Shown here: positions 52,718 to 61,079 of the stretch, piece after piece | How the letters are laid out: the number at the start of each line of letters is the position of its first letter | Numbering within the stretch: the stretch's first letter is position 1 | Made by a program: the position numbers and the translations under genes | The notes under the pieces: generated by a model | Told to the model about the DNA's origin: nothing | What the model saw: the letters and a program-made list of their open reading frames with translations, nothing else | Databases searched by the model: none | NCBI GenBank assembly: GCA_963662965.1 | Contig: OY759970.1 | Coordinates: 5,022,001 to 5,086,000, forward strand | Source of the DNA: DTWD01 sp963662965 | GTDB taxonomy: Bacteria > Acidobacteriota > Vicinamibacteria > Vicinamibacterales > UBA8438 | Length of the DNA stretch: 64,000 nucleotides | Direction: 5' to 3'

Positions 52718-53075
52718 TCAGCGCTCGGTACCCCACGGGTCACTCCACCGCGGGTCGCGGAGCAGCTCCGTATCGGTCAGACTCTGAAGAAACGCGATGA
52801 GATCGCGGCGCTGGTCCTCTCGAAGCGTCAGAGGCTGGATCGAATCGCTTTGCCGGCGCTTCGGCGCGCGTCCCCCGGCGACATAGTAGTCGAGCACCTC
52901 GCTGAGCGCGGCAATGCTCCCGTCATGCATATAGGGCGCGGTCACAGCGTTGTTGCGCAACGTCGGAATACGGAACTGTCCGGCGTCGTCGACCTCTCCG
53001 GTGTGAGCATGCTTGCCGGTATTATCGGCCGGATACGGAGTCGGTTCAGCTCGATTGTAGAGGCTACACCGGATC
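52718..53075 (-). pseudogene. di-heme cytochrome c peroxidase/MauG C-terminal remnant
   Basis: Reads SLYNRAEPTPYPADNTGKHA, then HTGEVDDAGQFRIPTLRNNA and VTAPYMHDGSIAALSEVLDY, then LREDQRRDLIAFLQSLTD: the last quarter of a MauG/CcpA protein, including the distal Met in PYMHDG. Both heme-binding CxxCH sites would lie upstream and are missing; the fragment begins near the end of the histidine kinase gene. Left after a deletion. It precedes the PepSY gene, so an iron- or redox-linked operon once stood here. Confidence 0.65.
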
Positions 53076-53118
53076 CTAAAGATTGGCTGATTTCTCCGTC
53101 AGGAACCGCCGCCACCCG

Positions 53119-54534
53119 TCAGACAGAGGTGGCCGCGCCGTGGGCGCCTGGGACCACGTCGACCGGCAGCGTGATGCGAAAGGTACTCCCGTGTCCGCTC
53201 GTCCGGTCATAGCTCAGCTGTCCGTGGTTGGCTTCGACCGCCCACCGGGCAATGGCGAGGCCGAGCCCGCTCCCCGGGGGATCCTCGTGGCCGGCCCCGC
53301 GCTCGAGGCGCTCGAACAGCCGCGACTCCTGACCCTCGGGGATCCCCGGACCGGAGTCGCTCACCTCGAGCACAGAGCCACCGCCCGACTCCGACACCCG
53401 CACCCGAATCTCGCCGCCGACCGGCGTGTATTTGATGGCGTTGTCGACGAGATTGATCACCGCCTGCCGGAGGACGACCTGATCGCCACAGCAGGTCGGG
53501 TGGCCGCGTCGCTCGACGACCACCGACTGCTGCTTCTCTTCGGCCAGCACGCCGAGATGGCTCGTGACGTTGTCAGCGAGAGCGCCGAGATCGATCGTAT
53601 CGGTCGCGATCGTGAGGTCGCCGCTATCGGCGCGCGACACGGTCAGCAGCTGATCGACCAGACAGGTCAGTCGGTCCGCCTCCTCGAGCATGCTCCCGAT
53701 GACCGCCCGATACGATGCGGGATCTCGCTGCTCTCGGAGCCCCACCTCACCGACGGTGCGGATCGCCGTCAGCGGCGTTCTGAGCTCGTGCGAGACGTTG
53801 GCGGTGAACCGCCGCATCTCGGTGAACGACGACTCGAGCCGGCCGAGGGTCTCGTTGAAGACGACCGCGAGTCGCCCGAGCTCATCGCTCGGATTGTCGA
53901 TCGGGAGGCGGTCGTGCAGACGTGATGCGGTAATGACGCGGGCCCGCGCGGCCATCCGATCGAGCGGGGCGAGGGCACGTTGGGCCAGGTAATACCCGCC
54001 GACGCCAGCGGCCGCCACGCTCAGCGGCAAGCCGAGAATCAACACCAAGGCCAGCTCTCTGATTTCGTGCTGCATCAGCGCTTCCGACCGGCCAACCTGG
54101 ATGACCACCGGCTCGTCGACGATCGTCGTCCGTCCACCGAGCAGGCGAAACGGCGCGGGGTCGCGCGGAACCGAGAGGATGCGGCCGTTCGCACGCTCGA
54201 CCAGCGCCTCGCTTTCCGGCACCGGCAAGCGCCGGGCGACCGCGGTCCGGTAGATGAGATCACCGCCTTGCGACCAGACCTGGAGCCACGGGCTCTCCTC
54301 GCTGTACGGGTCACCTTCAAACCATGACAGCGAGCCATCGGGACCCTGCTCGGCCATCTCGGACGCCCAGCGGAAGTCGCTCCGGAGCCGCGTGTCGAGC
54401 GCCCCCGAGACGTTCTGGGTCACGAGGAACAAGACGACCGATGCATAGAGACCGAGGACGACGACCATCATCCCCACATGCCAGGCAGTGAGTCGAAAGC
54501 GGAGCGTGGAGGGCCAGCGCGTCGGCATCGGCAT
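53119..54534 (-). CDS. membrane sensor histidine kinase
   Basis: 471 residues from ATG 54534 (GGAG eight bases upstream). Two helices (VGMMVVVLGLYASVVLFLVT and LVLILGLPLSVAAAGVGGYY) frame a periplasmic sensor of about 130 residues. Then HAMP (ALAPLDRMAARARVITASRL), the phosphoacceptor His in FTANVSHELRTPLTAI, N box LVDNAIKYTPVGGE, and G boxes DSGPGIPEGQ and GSGLGLAIARW. Partner of the response regulator ten bases upstream. The domain order matches CusS/heavy-metal or cell-envelope kinases; the signal is unknown. Confidence 0.9.
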   Translation of the reverse strand: MPMPTRWPSTLRFRLTAWHVGMMVVVLGLYASVVLFLVTQNVSGALDTRLRSDFRWASEMAEQGPDGSLSWFEGDPYSEESPWLQVWSQGGDLIYRTAVARRLPVPESEALVERANGRILSVPRDPAPFRLLGGRTTIVDEPVVIQVGRSEALMQHEIRELALVLILGLPLSVAAAGVGGYYLAQRALAPLDRMAARARVITASRLHDRLPIDNPSDELGRLAVVFNETLGRLESSFTEMRRFTANVSHELRTPLTAIRTVGEVGLREQRDPASYRAVIGSMLEEADRLTCLVDQLLTVSRADSGDLTIATDTIDLGALADNVTSHLGVLAEEKQQSVVVERRGHPTCCGDQVVLRQAVINLVDNAIKYTPVGGEIRVRVSESGGGSVLEVSDSGPGIPEGQESRLFERLERGAGHEDPPGSGLGLAIARWAVEANHGQLSYDRTSGHGSTFRITLPVDVVPGAHGAATSV

Positions 54535-54544
54535 GGCTAGGCTC

Positions 54545-55243
54545 CTAGGGCGTCCCCTCGCGCAGGACGAATCCAACGCCGCGAACCGTGTGGATCAGCT
54601 TGACCCGCTGATCGACGTCGACCTTGCGGCGCAGTCGCGAGATGTGGACGTCAATGACATTGTCCAGCGTGGTGCTCCGTGCCGTCTCCCGCCAGACCTC
54701 GCGGGCCAGCGTGTCACGCGACACCACCTGACGGGCATGCCGCGCGAGGTGGTGCAGCAAGTCGAACTCCTTGGCGGTCAGGTCCACGGCGCGCCCGTCG
54801 CGCGTAACATGCCGCGCCACGCGGTCGATCTCGAGGGTATCGACGCTGAGCCGTTCCGCATCGGCCGACCGTCCCCGCCGGGACACGGCGCGGATACGCG
54901 CCACGAGCTCGGCGAAGGCGAACGGCTTGACGAGGTAATCATCGGCACCGGCATCAAGACCGATGACCCGATCCTTGAGCGTATCGCGAGCCGTAAGCAC
55001 GACGACCGGCGTCTCGAGCCCCTGGCGGCGCACCGCGGAGAGAATCTCGAGTCCGTCGCGCCCGGGCAACGTGAGGTCGAGGATGATCACATCGAACCGA
55101 TCGGTCGTCAGCCGGTAGAAGGCCGACTCACCGCTGTTTGCGACCGCTACCTCATAGCCATCGCTTTCGAGCCCCTCGCGCAGGGCATCGGCCACTTTCG
55201 GCTCGTCTTCGACGACCAAAAGACGAGGCGCAACTTCAGACAA
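54545..55243 (-). CDS. OmpR/PhoB-family response regulator
   Basis: 232 residues. Receiver domain with LLVVEDEPKVADAL, the phospho-Asp in DVIILDLTLPGRDGLE and the Lys in DDYLVKPFAFAEL, then a winged-helix DNA-binding domain (LTAKEFDLLHHLARHARQVV, VIDVHISRLRRKVD, IHTVRGVGFVLR). First gene of the pair with the kinase. It is divergent from the DUF6152 gene at 55316 across 72 bases, so that gene could be a target. Confidence 0.92.
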   Translation of the reverse strand: MSEVAPRLLVVEDEPKVADALREGLESDGYEVAVANSGESAFYRLTTDRFDVIILDLTLPGRDGLEILSAVRRQGLETPVVVLTARDTLKDRVIGLDAGADDYLVKPFAFAELVARIRAVSRRGRSADAERLSVDTLEIDRVARHVTRDGRAVDLTAKEFDLLHHLARHARQVVSRDTLAREVWRETARSTTLDNVIDVHISRLRRKVDVDQRVKLIHTVRGVGFVLREGTP

Positions 55244-55315
55244 TATTCAGACTCTCGACCAGCGGACTACGCACTATGATAGCGGGACAGCGAGACGGTC
55301 GATCGACCTCCAACA

Positions 55316-55720
55316 ATGACCCGCAGTCTGTTCGCTTTCGTGGCCGTCGCCCTCATTCTATTGAGTCTCCCGTCGCTGGCCCACCACGCCATCAGCGAGA
55401 TCTACGACGAAGGACGCACGATCGCCATCGAGGGTGAGATCGAATCGTTCTTGTTCGTCGACCCCCACACGATGCTTCACGTCAGGGTCACCGAACCGGA
55501 CGGTGTGACGCGGACGTGGGCGGTCGAGTGGCGGGCCGCCGCCCGGCTCGAGCGACAGGGGCTGACCGCCGAAGTGCTCCATCCGGGAGAACTCGTGATG
55601 GTCTGCGGGAACCCGGGGCGCGACCCCGCCGCCTACCGGATGTATCTGTTGGACTTCGAGCCGCTGTCGCCAAGCCGGTCACCGCGACCGGGCGCCGACC
55701 CGGCCGTCTGTAGGCACTAA
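55316..55720 (+). CDS. DUF6152 family exported protein (second copy)
   Basis: 134 residues. Signal LFAFVAVALILLSLPSLA followed by HHAISEIYDEGRTIAIEGEI, then ESFLFVDPHTMLHVRVTEPD and ERQGLTAEVLHPGELVMVCG. The HHxxxExYD opening and the xPHxxxHV pattern define the family, shared with the gene at 37147 (low identity). Two C-terminal Cys are extra. Divergent from the response regulator. Its TAA stop (55718-55720) lies in the end of palindromic element G8. Confidence 0.75.
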   Translation: MTRSLFAFVAVALILLSLPSLAHHAISEIYDEGRTIAIEGEIESFLFVDPHTMLHVRVTEPDGVTRTWAVEWRAAARLERQGLTAEVLHPGELVMVCGNPGRDPAAYRMYLLDFEPLSPSRSPRPGADPAVCRH

Positions 55721-55873
55721 ATTCAGACGGGGCCGGAGGCCCCGTCTGGAGTTGGACCGGCGTGGGGCGTTGGGGTCCCCGGAGCCAGGGGGTCTGGGGG
55801 AAGCGCCGGAGACTCGACGGATTGATCGAGGGCGATATTCCCCCAGTCGGGACATGGACCCCCGTCTAAATTA
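55717..55873. repeat. palindromic elements, copies G8 and P3
   Basis: Starts CTAAATTCAGACGGGGCCGG with a perfect CAGACGGGGCC-GGA-GGCCCCGTCTG hairpin, then a P-type unit in minus orientation (GACTGGGGGAATATCGCCCT, then CGGCGCTTCCCCCAGACCCC), ending CCGTCTAAATTA. The TAA stops of both flanking convergent genes (55718-55720 plus; 55871-55873 minus) lie in the terminal CTAAATT/AATTTAG sequences. Confidence 0.7.
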
Positions 55874-56338
55874 CCCGCGGCCGCGCTCGGCGTCACCCAC
55901 CCAGTAGATGCTGTGGCAGCTATTGCAGGTGTTGTAGACCGCCTCCCCGAGATCGAACACCGCATCCGCGTCCTCGGCCCGAGCCGCCTCGAGCGCTTGG
56001 GCCCCCGCGTCGATCATGTCCTGCGAGTAGCGGAACCAGGCCTCCTCATCGCGCGGCCGGTCGCCGAGCATCAGTAGATTGCCTGACTCGATGAGCGTCA
56101 TCGCGGACGCCCGGACCGCGATCCACTCCTCTTCGGTCTCCGGCTCCCAGTAGTGCTCGCCCTCCTCGTCCCAGATCGTGCCGACCGCGTCCCACAGACC
56201 GTCGGCCGCCGGGTCGACCATGTCGGCCATCAGCTGTCGAACGGTGTGCCGCATGTCGAGCGGCGGTCCGGCCGGCGCCTCCGGCGCACACCCAACCGCC
56301 AGCAGTGCCACCGTAAGAAGTCCAAGGGGGGTTCGCAT
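55871..56338 (-). CDS. lipoprotein c'/c556-type cytochrome
   Basis: 155 residues. Lipobox LLTVALLAVGC then APEAPAG, so a probable membrane-anchored lipoprotein. Helical bundle with RQLMADMVDPAADGLWDAVG and EEWFRYSQDMIDAG-like stretches, and the heme site at the C-terminus NTCNSCHSIYWVGD. Similar in layout to the protein at 39763. It follows the NHL lipoprotein gene after a terminator-like hairpin. Start ATG 56338. Confidence 0.75.
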   Translation of the reverse strand: MRTPLGLLTVALLAVGCAPEAPAGPPLDMRHTVRQLMADMVDPAADGLWDAVGTIWDEEGEHYWEPETEEEWIAVRASAMTLIESGNLLMLGDRPRDEEAWFRYSQDMIDAGAQALEAARAEDADAVFDLGEAVYNTCNSCHSIYWVGDAERGRG

Positions 56339-56363
56339 CTCGTAATCGTAGCGGACATCCCGT

Positions 56364-56406
56364 ACAGACGAAAGGCCGGGCGCTTGCGGCACCCGGCCTC
56401 TTCGTC
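56364..56406 (-). terminator. terminator-like hairpin after NHL copy 1
   Basis: On the minus strand GACGAAGAGGCCGGGTGCCG pairs through a GCAA-type loop with GCGCCCGGCCTTTCGTC. It lies between the NHL lipoprotein stop (56427) and the cytochrome start (56338). The T-run is short. Confidence 0.5.
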
Positions 56407-56426
56407 ACGTGAAATCGAACCGCGCC

Positions 56427-57674
56427 CTATTGCGGCCGTGGCACGCCAACGTCGCCCATCTGATTACCCATCCCGACGTAGCGGAACTTCTGCACCCGCT
56501 TCCCTTCGTAGGTCTCGGTCGTGTAGATGTTCCCTAACGAGTCCGTCTCGATGCTGTGCGTGCCGAAGAACTGTCCGGACATCCGGCCGCCGCTCCCGAA
56601 GCTGTAGATGTACGCGAGCGGCTTGCGACGCAGCACGTGCACCTTCTCGTTCATCCCGTCGGCCACATACGCAAACGTCTGGTCGGGGTCACGCGAAAAC
56701 GCGATATCCCACACCGCGCCGGCACCGAGCGTCTTCGGGTTCAGGTAGATCTCCTCGACGAAGGTGCCGTCCTTCTCGAAGACCTGGACCCGGTTCCCGG
56801 GACGGTCGCACGCGTAGACGAGCCCGTCATTCGTCGGGTCGGCACAGTGTACGGGATTCCGGAACTGCGGCGTGCCCGACTTGTCGGTACTGACAGCGCC
56901 GTGTGCCGGCGCGGCGTCGGCGTCGTAGCGTGGGAGCTCGGCGTCGTCCGGCTCGTTGCCGTAGGCACCCCAGAACCGCTTCAGCTCGCCGGAATCGGCA
57001 TCGACGACGGCGACGCGCCTGTTGCCGTAGCCGTCTGCGATATACACCTCGTTCGCGGAGGCGTCGTATCTCACCTTCGCCACCTGCGAGTACCGTGTCG
57101 TCGACAAGCTATCGGGACCCTCATGATCGTGCTCGCCGACCTGCAGCAGGAAATCGCCGGTGCGGGTGAACTTCAGCACGTGGGAGTCAGCGCCGCCGTT
57201 GCCACCGATCCAGACGTTGTCCATGTTGTCGAGGGCGATACCGTGGTTGGAATCGGGCCAGTCATAACCCTCACCTGGGCCGCCCCAGTGGCCGACCAGG
57301 TTGCCTTCCTGATCGAACTCAAGGATCGGCGGTGCCGGAAAGCAGCATTCCGTCGCTTGCGGCGGGTCGAGCGCCGCTGGCATCTCGTTGGCCCCGAGGT
57401 TGCCGCGATGCACAACCCAGACGTGGTCGCGTGAGTCCACGGCCACGCCGATCGTTGAGCCAAGTAGCCAATTGTTCGGCATCGGCTTCGGCCAGAACGG
57501 GTCAACCTCGAACATCGGCGCGCCGTCGCCGGTCGTCGGTCCCGGTGCGGCATCGTTGGTTTCTTCGGCGACCATCGACTCCATCTCGTCCATCTCGCCA
57601 CCACCACCACCACCACAGGCCACGGCGACCGAGAAGAGCGCGACGAGGCTGAACCGACTGAGCTTCCGGATCAT
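56427..57674 (-). CDS. NHL-repeat lipoprotein, copy 1
   Basis: 415 residues. Lipobox LFSVAVAC followed by GGGGGG and an acidic linker. Six NHL-type blades (IGVAVDSRDHVWVVHRGN, NHGIALDNMDNVWIGGNGGA, VRYDASANEVYIADGYGNRR, NPVHCADPTNDGLVYACDRP, GNRVQVFEKDGTFVEEI) predict a six-bladed propeller like peptidylglycine alpha-amidating-lyase-type or surface-binding proteins. Neighbour copy 2 is nearly identical over its first two thirds. ATG 57674 with AGGAGG. Function unknown. Confidence 0.75.
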   Translation of the reverse strand: MIRKLSRFSLVALFSVAVACGGGGGGEMDEMESMVAEETNDAAPGPTTGDGAPMFEVDPFWPKPMPNNWLLGSTIGVAVDSRDHVWVVHRGNLGANEMPAALDPPQATECCFPAPPILEFDQEGNLVGHWGGPGEGYDWPDSNHGIALDNMDNVWIGGNGGADSHVLKFTRTGDFLLQVGEHDHEGPDSLSTTRYSQVAKVRYDASANEVYIADGYGNRRVAVVDADSGELKRFWGAYGNEPDDAELPRYDADAAPAHGAVSTDKSGTPQFRNPVHCADPTNDGLVYACDRPGNRVQVFEKDGTFVEEIYLNPKTLGAGAVWDIAFSRDPDQTFAYVADGMNEKVHVLRRKPLAYIYSFGSGGRMSGQFFGTHSIETDSLGNIYTTETYEGKRVQKFRYVGMGNQMGDVGVPRPQ

Positions 57675-57817
57675 AATAGGGTCCTCCTACCAAATTTGTT
57701 GCTCACAGCGTGCCATCGACAGGCCCAGAACGCAAGTCCCGATCACACCACGTTCCCATTTACATGGACGCTAATCCGTCCGCCCCTACACATGCCAGAG
57801 GATGTCACCGTACAAAC

Positions 57818-57849
57818 AAAAGGCCGCGTCACATGTCACGCGACCTTTT
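57818..57849 (-). terminator. intrinsic terminator after NHL copy 2
   Basis: Minus strand AAAAGGTCGCGTGACATGTG pairs with its other half, GTCACGCGGCCTTTT, as a long near-perfect stem, then TTTGTTTG follows. Located 22 bases after the copy 2 stop (57871), so it ends that transcript before copy 1. Confidence 0.75.
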
Positions 57850-57870
57850 GAACCTCTCTCGGTGTCCGAC

Positions 57871-59133
57871 TTATTGGGGCCAGGGAACCCCGATATTGCC
57901 CATCTGGTTCCCCATACCAACATACCGAAACTTCTGCACCCGTTTTCCCTCAAAAGTCTCCGTCGTATAGATGTTCCCCTGCGAATCCGTCTCAAGACTA
58001 TGCGTCCCGAAAAACTGTCCGGCCATCCTGCCACCACTCCCAAAGCTGTAGATGTACTGTAGCGGCTTGCGGCGCAGGACGTGCACTTGTTGGTTACTGC
58101 CATCCGCCACATACGCAAACGTCTGGTCCTCATCACGTGAAAATGCAATGTCCCACACGGCCCCCGACCCAAGGGTCTTGGTTGCCAAATAAATTTCCTC
58201 GACGAAGGTGCCATCCTTCTCGAAGACTTGGACCCGGTTCCCGGGACGGTCGCACGCGTAGACGAGCCCGTCATTCGTCGGGTCGGCACAGTGTACGGGA
58301 TTCCGGAACTGCGGCGTGCCCGACTTGTCGGTACTGACAGCGCCGTGTGCCGGCGCGGCGTCGGCGTCGTAGCGTGGGAGCTCGGCGTCGTCCGGCTCGT
58401 TGCCGTAGGCACCCCAGAACCGCTTCAGCTCGCCGGAATCGGCATCGACGACGGCGACGCGCCTGTTGCCGTAGCCGTCTGCGATATACACCTCGTTCGC
58501 GGAGGCGTCGTATCTCACCTTCGCCACCTGCGAGTACCGTGTCGTCGACAAGCTATCGGGACCCTCATGATCGTGCTCGCCGACCTGCAGCAGGAAATCG
58601 CCGGTGCGGGTGAACTTCAGCACGTGGGAGTCAGCGCCGCCGTTGCCGCCAATCCAGACGTTGTCCATGTTGTCGAGGGCGATACCGTGGTTGGAATCGG
58701 GCCAGTCATAACCCTCACCTGGGCCGCCCCAGTGGCCGACCAGGTTGCCTTCCTGATCGAACTCAAGGATCGGCGGTGCCGGAAAGCAGCATTCCGCCGC
58801 GAACGGCGGGTCGAGCGCCGCTGGCATCTCGTTGGCCGCGAGGTTGCCGCGATGCACAACCCAGACGTGGTCGCGTGAGTCCACGGCCACGCCGATCGTT
58901 GAGCCAAGTAGCCAATTGTTCGGCAGCGGCTTCGGCCAGAACGGGTCAACCTCGAACATCGGCGCGCCGTCGCCGGTCGTCGGTCCCGGTGCGGCATCGT
59001 TGGTTTCTTCGGCGGCCATCGACTCCATCTCGTCCATCTCGCCACCACCACCACCACCACCACCACCACCACCACAGGCCACGGCGACCGAGAAGAGCGC
59101 GACGAGGCTGAACAGACTGAGCTTCCGGCTCAT
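57871..59133 (-). CDS. NHL-repeat lipoprotein, copy 2
   Basis: 420 residues, a tandem duplicate of the gene at 56427. Residues from the signal to about blade five are almost identical in DNA, including the upstream AGGAGG leader, while the last third differs at many codons and is less GC-rich though the protein stays similar (KTLGSGAVWDIAFSRDEDQT, QVHVLRRKPLQYIYSFGSGG). The lipobox Cys is followed by eleven Gly instead of six, from a CCA/GGT microsatellite. ATG 59133 chosen for the same lipobox context; the frame to 59196 is not coding. Confidence 0.75.
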   Translation of the reverse strand: MSRKLSLFSLVALFSVAVACGGGGGGGGGGGEMDEMESMAAEETNDAAPGPTTGDGAPMFEVDPFWPKPLPNNWLLGSTIGVAVDSRDHVWVVHRGNLAANEMPAALDPPFAAECCFPAPPILEFDQEGNLVGHWGGPGEGYDWPDSNHGIALDNMDNVWIGGNGGADSHVLKFTRTGDFLLQVGEHDHEGPDSLSTTRYSQVAKVRYDASANEVYIADGYGNRRVAVVDADSGELKRFWGAYGNEPDDAELPRYDADAAPAHGAVSTDKSGTPQFRNPVHCADPTNDGLVYACDRPGNRVQVFEKDGTFVEEIYLATKTLGSGAVWDIAFSRDEDQTFAYVADGSNQQVHVLRRKPLQYIYSFGSGGRMAGQFFGTHSLETDSQGNIYTTETFEGKRVQKFRYVGMGNQMGNIGVPWPQ

Positions 59134-59225
59134 AATTAGGGTCCTCCTACCAAATTTGTTGCTCACAGCGTGCCATCGACCGGACCCGAAACGCAAGTCC
59201 GAACAGCTATTTTTGTGGAAATGTC

Positions 59226-61052
59226 CTATTCCTTGAACGGCCGCCGATTCGCCGGCAGGACGCGCTTTCGGACGCGGACCGTCTGGGGTGTCACCTCCAC
59301 CAGCTCGTCGTCGTTGATGAACTCGATCGCTTGTTCGAGGTTGAGCGCCCGGGGAGACACGAGCCGGATAGCTTCCTCGGCGACCGAGGCGCGCATATTG
59401 GTCAGCTTTTTCTCCTTCGTCACATTGACGTCGAGGTCGGCCGGCCGCGCGTTCTCACCGATGACCATCCCCTCATACACCTCGATGCCCGGCTCGATAA
59501 AGATGTCGCCCCGCTCCTGCAGGTTGTAGAGCGCGTAGGCGGTGGCCTTCCCGACGCGGTCGGCGACCAGGACGCCGGTCGGGCGGCCGCTGATGGGCCC
59601 GTGCCATGGCTCCCACGCGGCAAACAAGTGATTCATGATGCCGGTCCCCCGCGTGTCGGTCAGGAACTGCGAACGAAAGCCGATCAAGCCGCGCGTCGGC
59701 ACCCGAAACTCGAGCCGCACGCGCCCGCTGCCGTGGTTCACCATCTTGGTCATCGTGGCGCGGCGGGTGCCGAGCTGGGCGATCACGATGCCGTGATAAT
59801 CCTCGGCCACATCTATGATCAGGTCCTCGACCGGCTCCTCGACCTTGCCGTCGATCGTGCGGGTCACAATCTCCGGTCGGGAGACCTGGAGCTCATATCC
59901 CTCGCGACGCATCATCTCGATCAAGATGGACAGCTGTAGCTCGCCACGACCGATGACCTTGAACTGATCGGCCGCCCCGGTCGGGGCTTCGTCCACTCGA
60001 ATCGACACGTTGCCGACCAGCTCGCGGTCGAGCCGTTCACGGAGGTTCCGCGACGTGACGTACCGTCCGTCGCGGCCCGACATCGGCGACGTGTTGACGC
60101 CGAAGATCATCGAAACCGTCGGCTCGTCGATGTGAATCGGCGGGATCGGCGTTTGCCGGTCGGGGTCGGTGATCGTCTCGCCGATCGTGATGTCGCTGAT
60201 GCCGGCCAAGCAGACGATGTCGCCGGCGGTCGCCCGCGGGATATCGACCCGTCGGAGCCCGTCGAAGGCGTAGAGCTTCGTCACCCGCGTTCGCTGAACA
60301 TCACCGTCGAGCTTGGCGACCACCACCTCGTCTCCAACCGCGACGGTGCCGTTGAACACCCGGCCGATTGCGATTCGCCCCAGGTAGTCGCTCGAATCAA
60401 GGTTCGCGACCAGCAGCTGGAGCGGCGCCGCCGGGTCGCCGCCCGGCGGCGTGACATGCTGCGCGATGGCGTCGAAGAGCGGCCGCAGCGTCTCCCCGGC
60501 GACGCTGGCGTCGAGAGTCGCGGTACCCGCCTTGGCGTTCGTATAGACGACCGGGAAGTCGATCTGGGCGTCGGTAGCGTCGAGGTCGATGAAGAGGTCG
60601 TAGACCTCGTTGAGCACTTCCTGCGGCCGCGCGTCCTTGCGGTCGATCTTGTTGACGACGACGATCAGGACGAGGCCCCGCTCGAGCGCCTTGCGGAGCA
60701 CGAAACGGGTTTGCGGCAGCGGGCCCTCCGAGGCGTCCACCAGCAGAAGCGCCCCATCGACCATCATCAGGGTCCGCTCGACCTCCCCACCAAAGTCGGC
60801 GTGACCTGGCGTGTCGACGATGTTGATCGTGACGTCCTCGTACCGTACGGCGGTGTTCTTCGCCAGGATCGTGATACCGCGCTCGCGCTCGAGGTCGATG
60901 TTGTCGAGCACCCGATCGGCCACCTGTTCGTTGGCGCGGAAGACGCCGCTCTGCCGAAAGAGCGCATCGACCAGCGTCGTCTTCCCGTGATCGACGTGGG
61001 CGATGATGGCGATGTTGCGGCGTTCGGGAGGTGTCTCGGCGGTCTCGGACAT
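59226..61052 (-). CDS. typA: ribosome-associated translational GTPase TypA/BipA
   Basis: 608 residues. G1 IAIIAHVDHGKTTLVDAL, G3 DTPGHADFGGEVERTLM, G4 NKIDRKDARP, and the EF-G-like domains with the TypA-specific C-terminus (SRPEIVTRTIDGKVEEPVED, RGTGIMNHLFAAWEPWHG, then IEFINDDELVEVTPQTVR). Acts on ribosome assembly and stress/cold translation. Full length. Head of the minus run that continues with the NHL genes, but a promoter region and two terminators suggest separate units. Confidence 0.95.
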   Translation of the reverse strand: MSETAETPPERRNIAIIAHVDHGKTTLVDALFRQSGVFRANEQVADRVLDNIDLERERGITILAKNTAVRYEDVTINIVDTPGHADFGGEVERTLMMVDGALLLVDASEGPLPQTRFVLRKALERGLVLIVVVNKIDRKDARPQEVLNEVYDLFIDLDATDAQIDFPVVYTNAKAGTATLDASVAGETLRPLFDAIAQHVTPPGGDPAAPLQLLVANLDSSDYLGRIAIGRVFNGTVAVGDEVVVAKLDGDVQRTRVTKLYAFDGLRRVDIPRATAGDIVCLAGISDITIGETITDPDRQTPIPPIHIDEPTVSMIFGVNTSPMSGRDGRYVTSRNLRERLDRELVGNVSIRVDEAPTGAADQFKVIGRGELQLSILIEMMRREGYELQVSRPEIVTRTIDGKVEEPVEDLIIDVAEDYHGIVIAQLGTRRATMTKMVNHGSGRVRLEFRVPTRGLIGFRSQFLTDTRGTGIMNHLFAAWEPWHGPISGRPTGVLVADRVGKATAYALYNLQERGDIFIEPGIEVYEGMVIGENARPADLDVNVTKEKKLTNMRASVAEEAIRLVSPRALNLEQAIEFINDDELVEVTPQTVRVRKRVLPANRRPFKE

Positions 61053-61079
61053 GGGCGTGGAACCTTACAATATCTGGCC

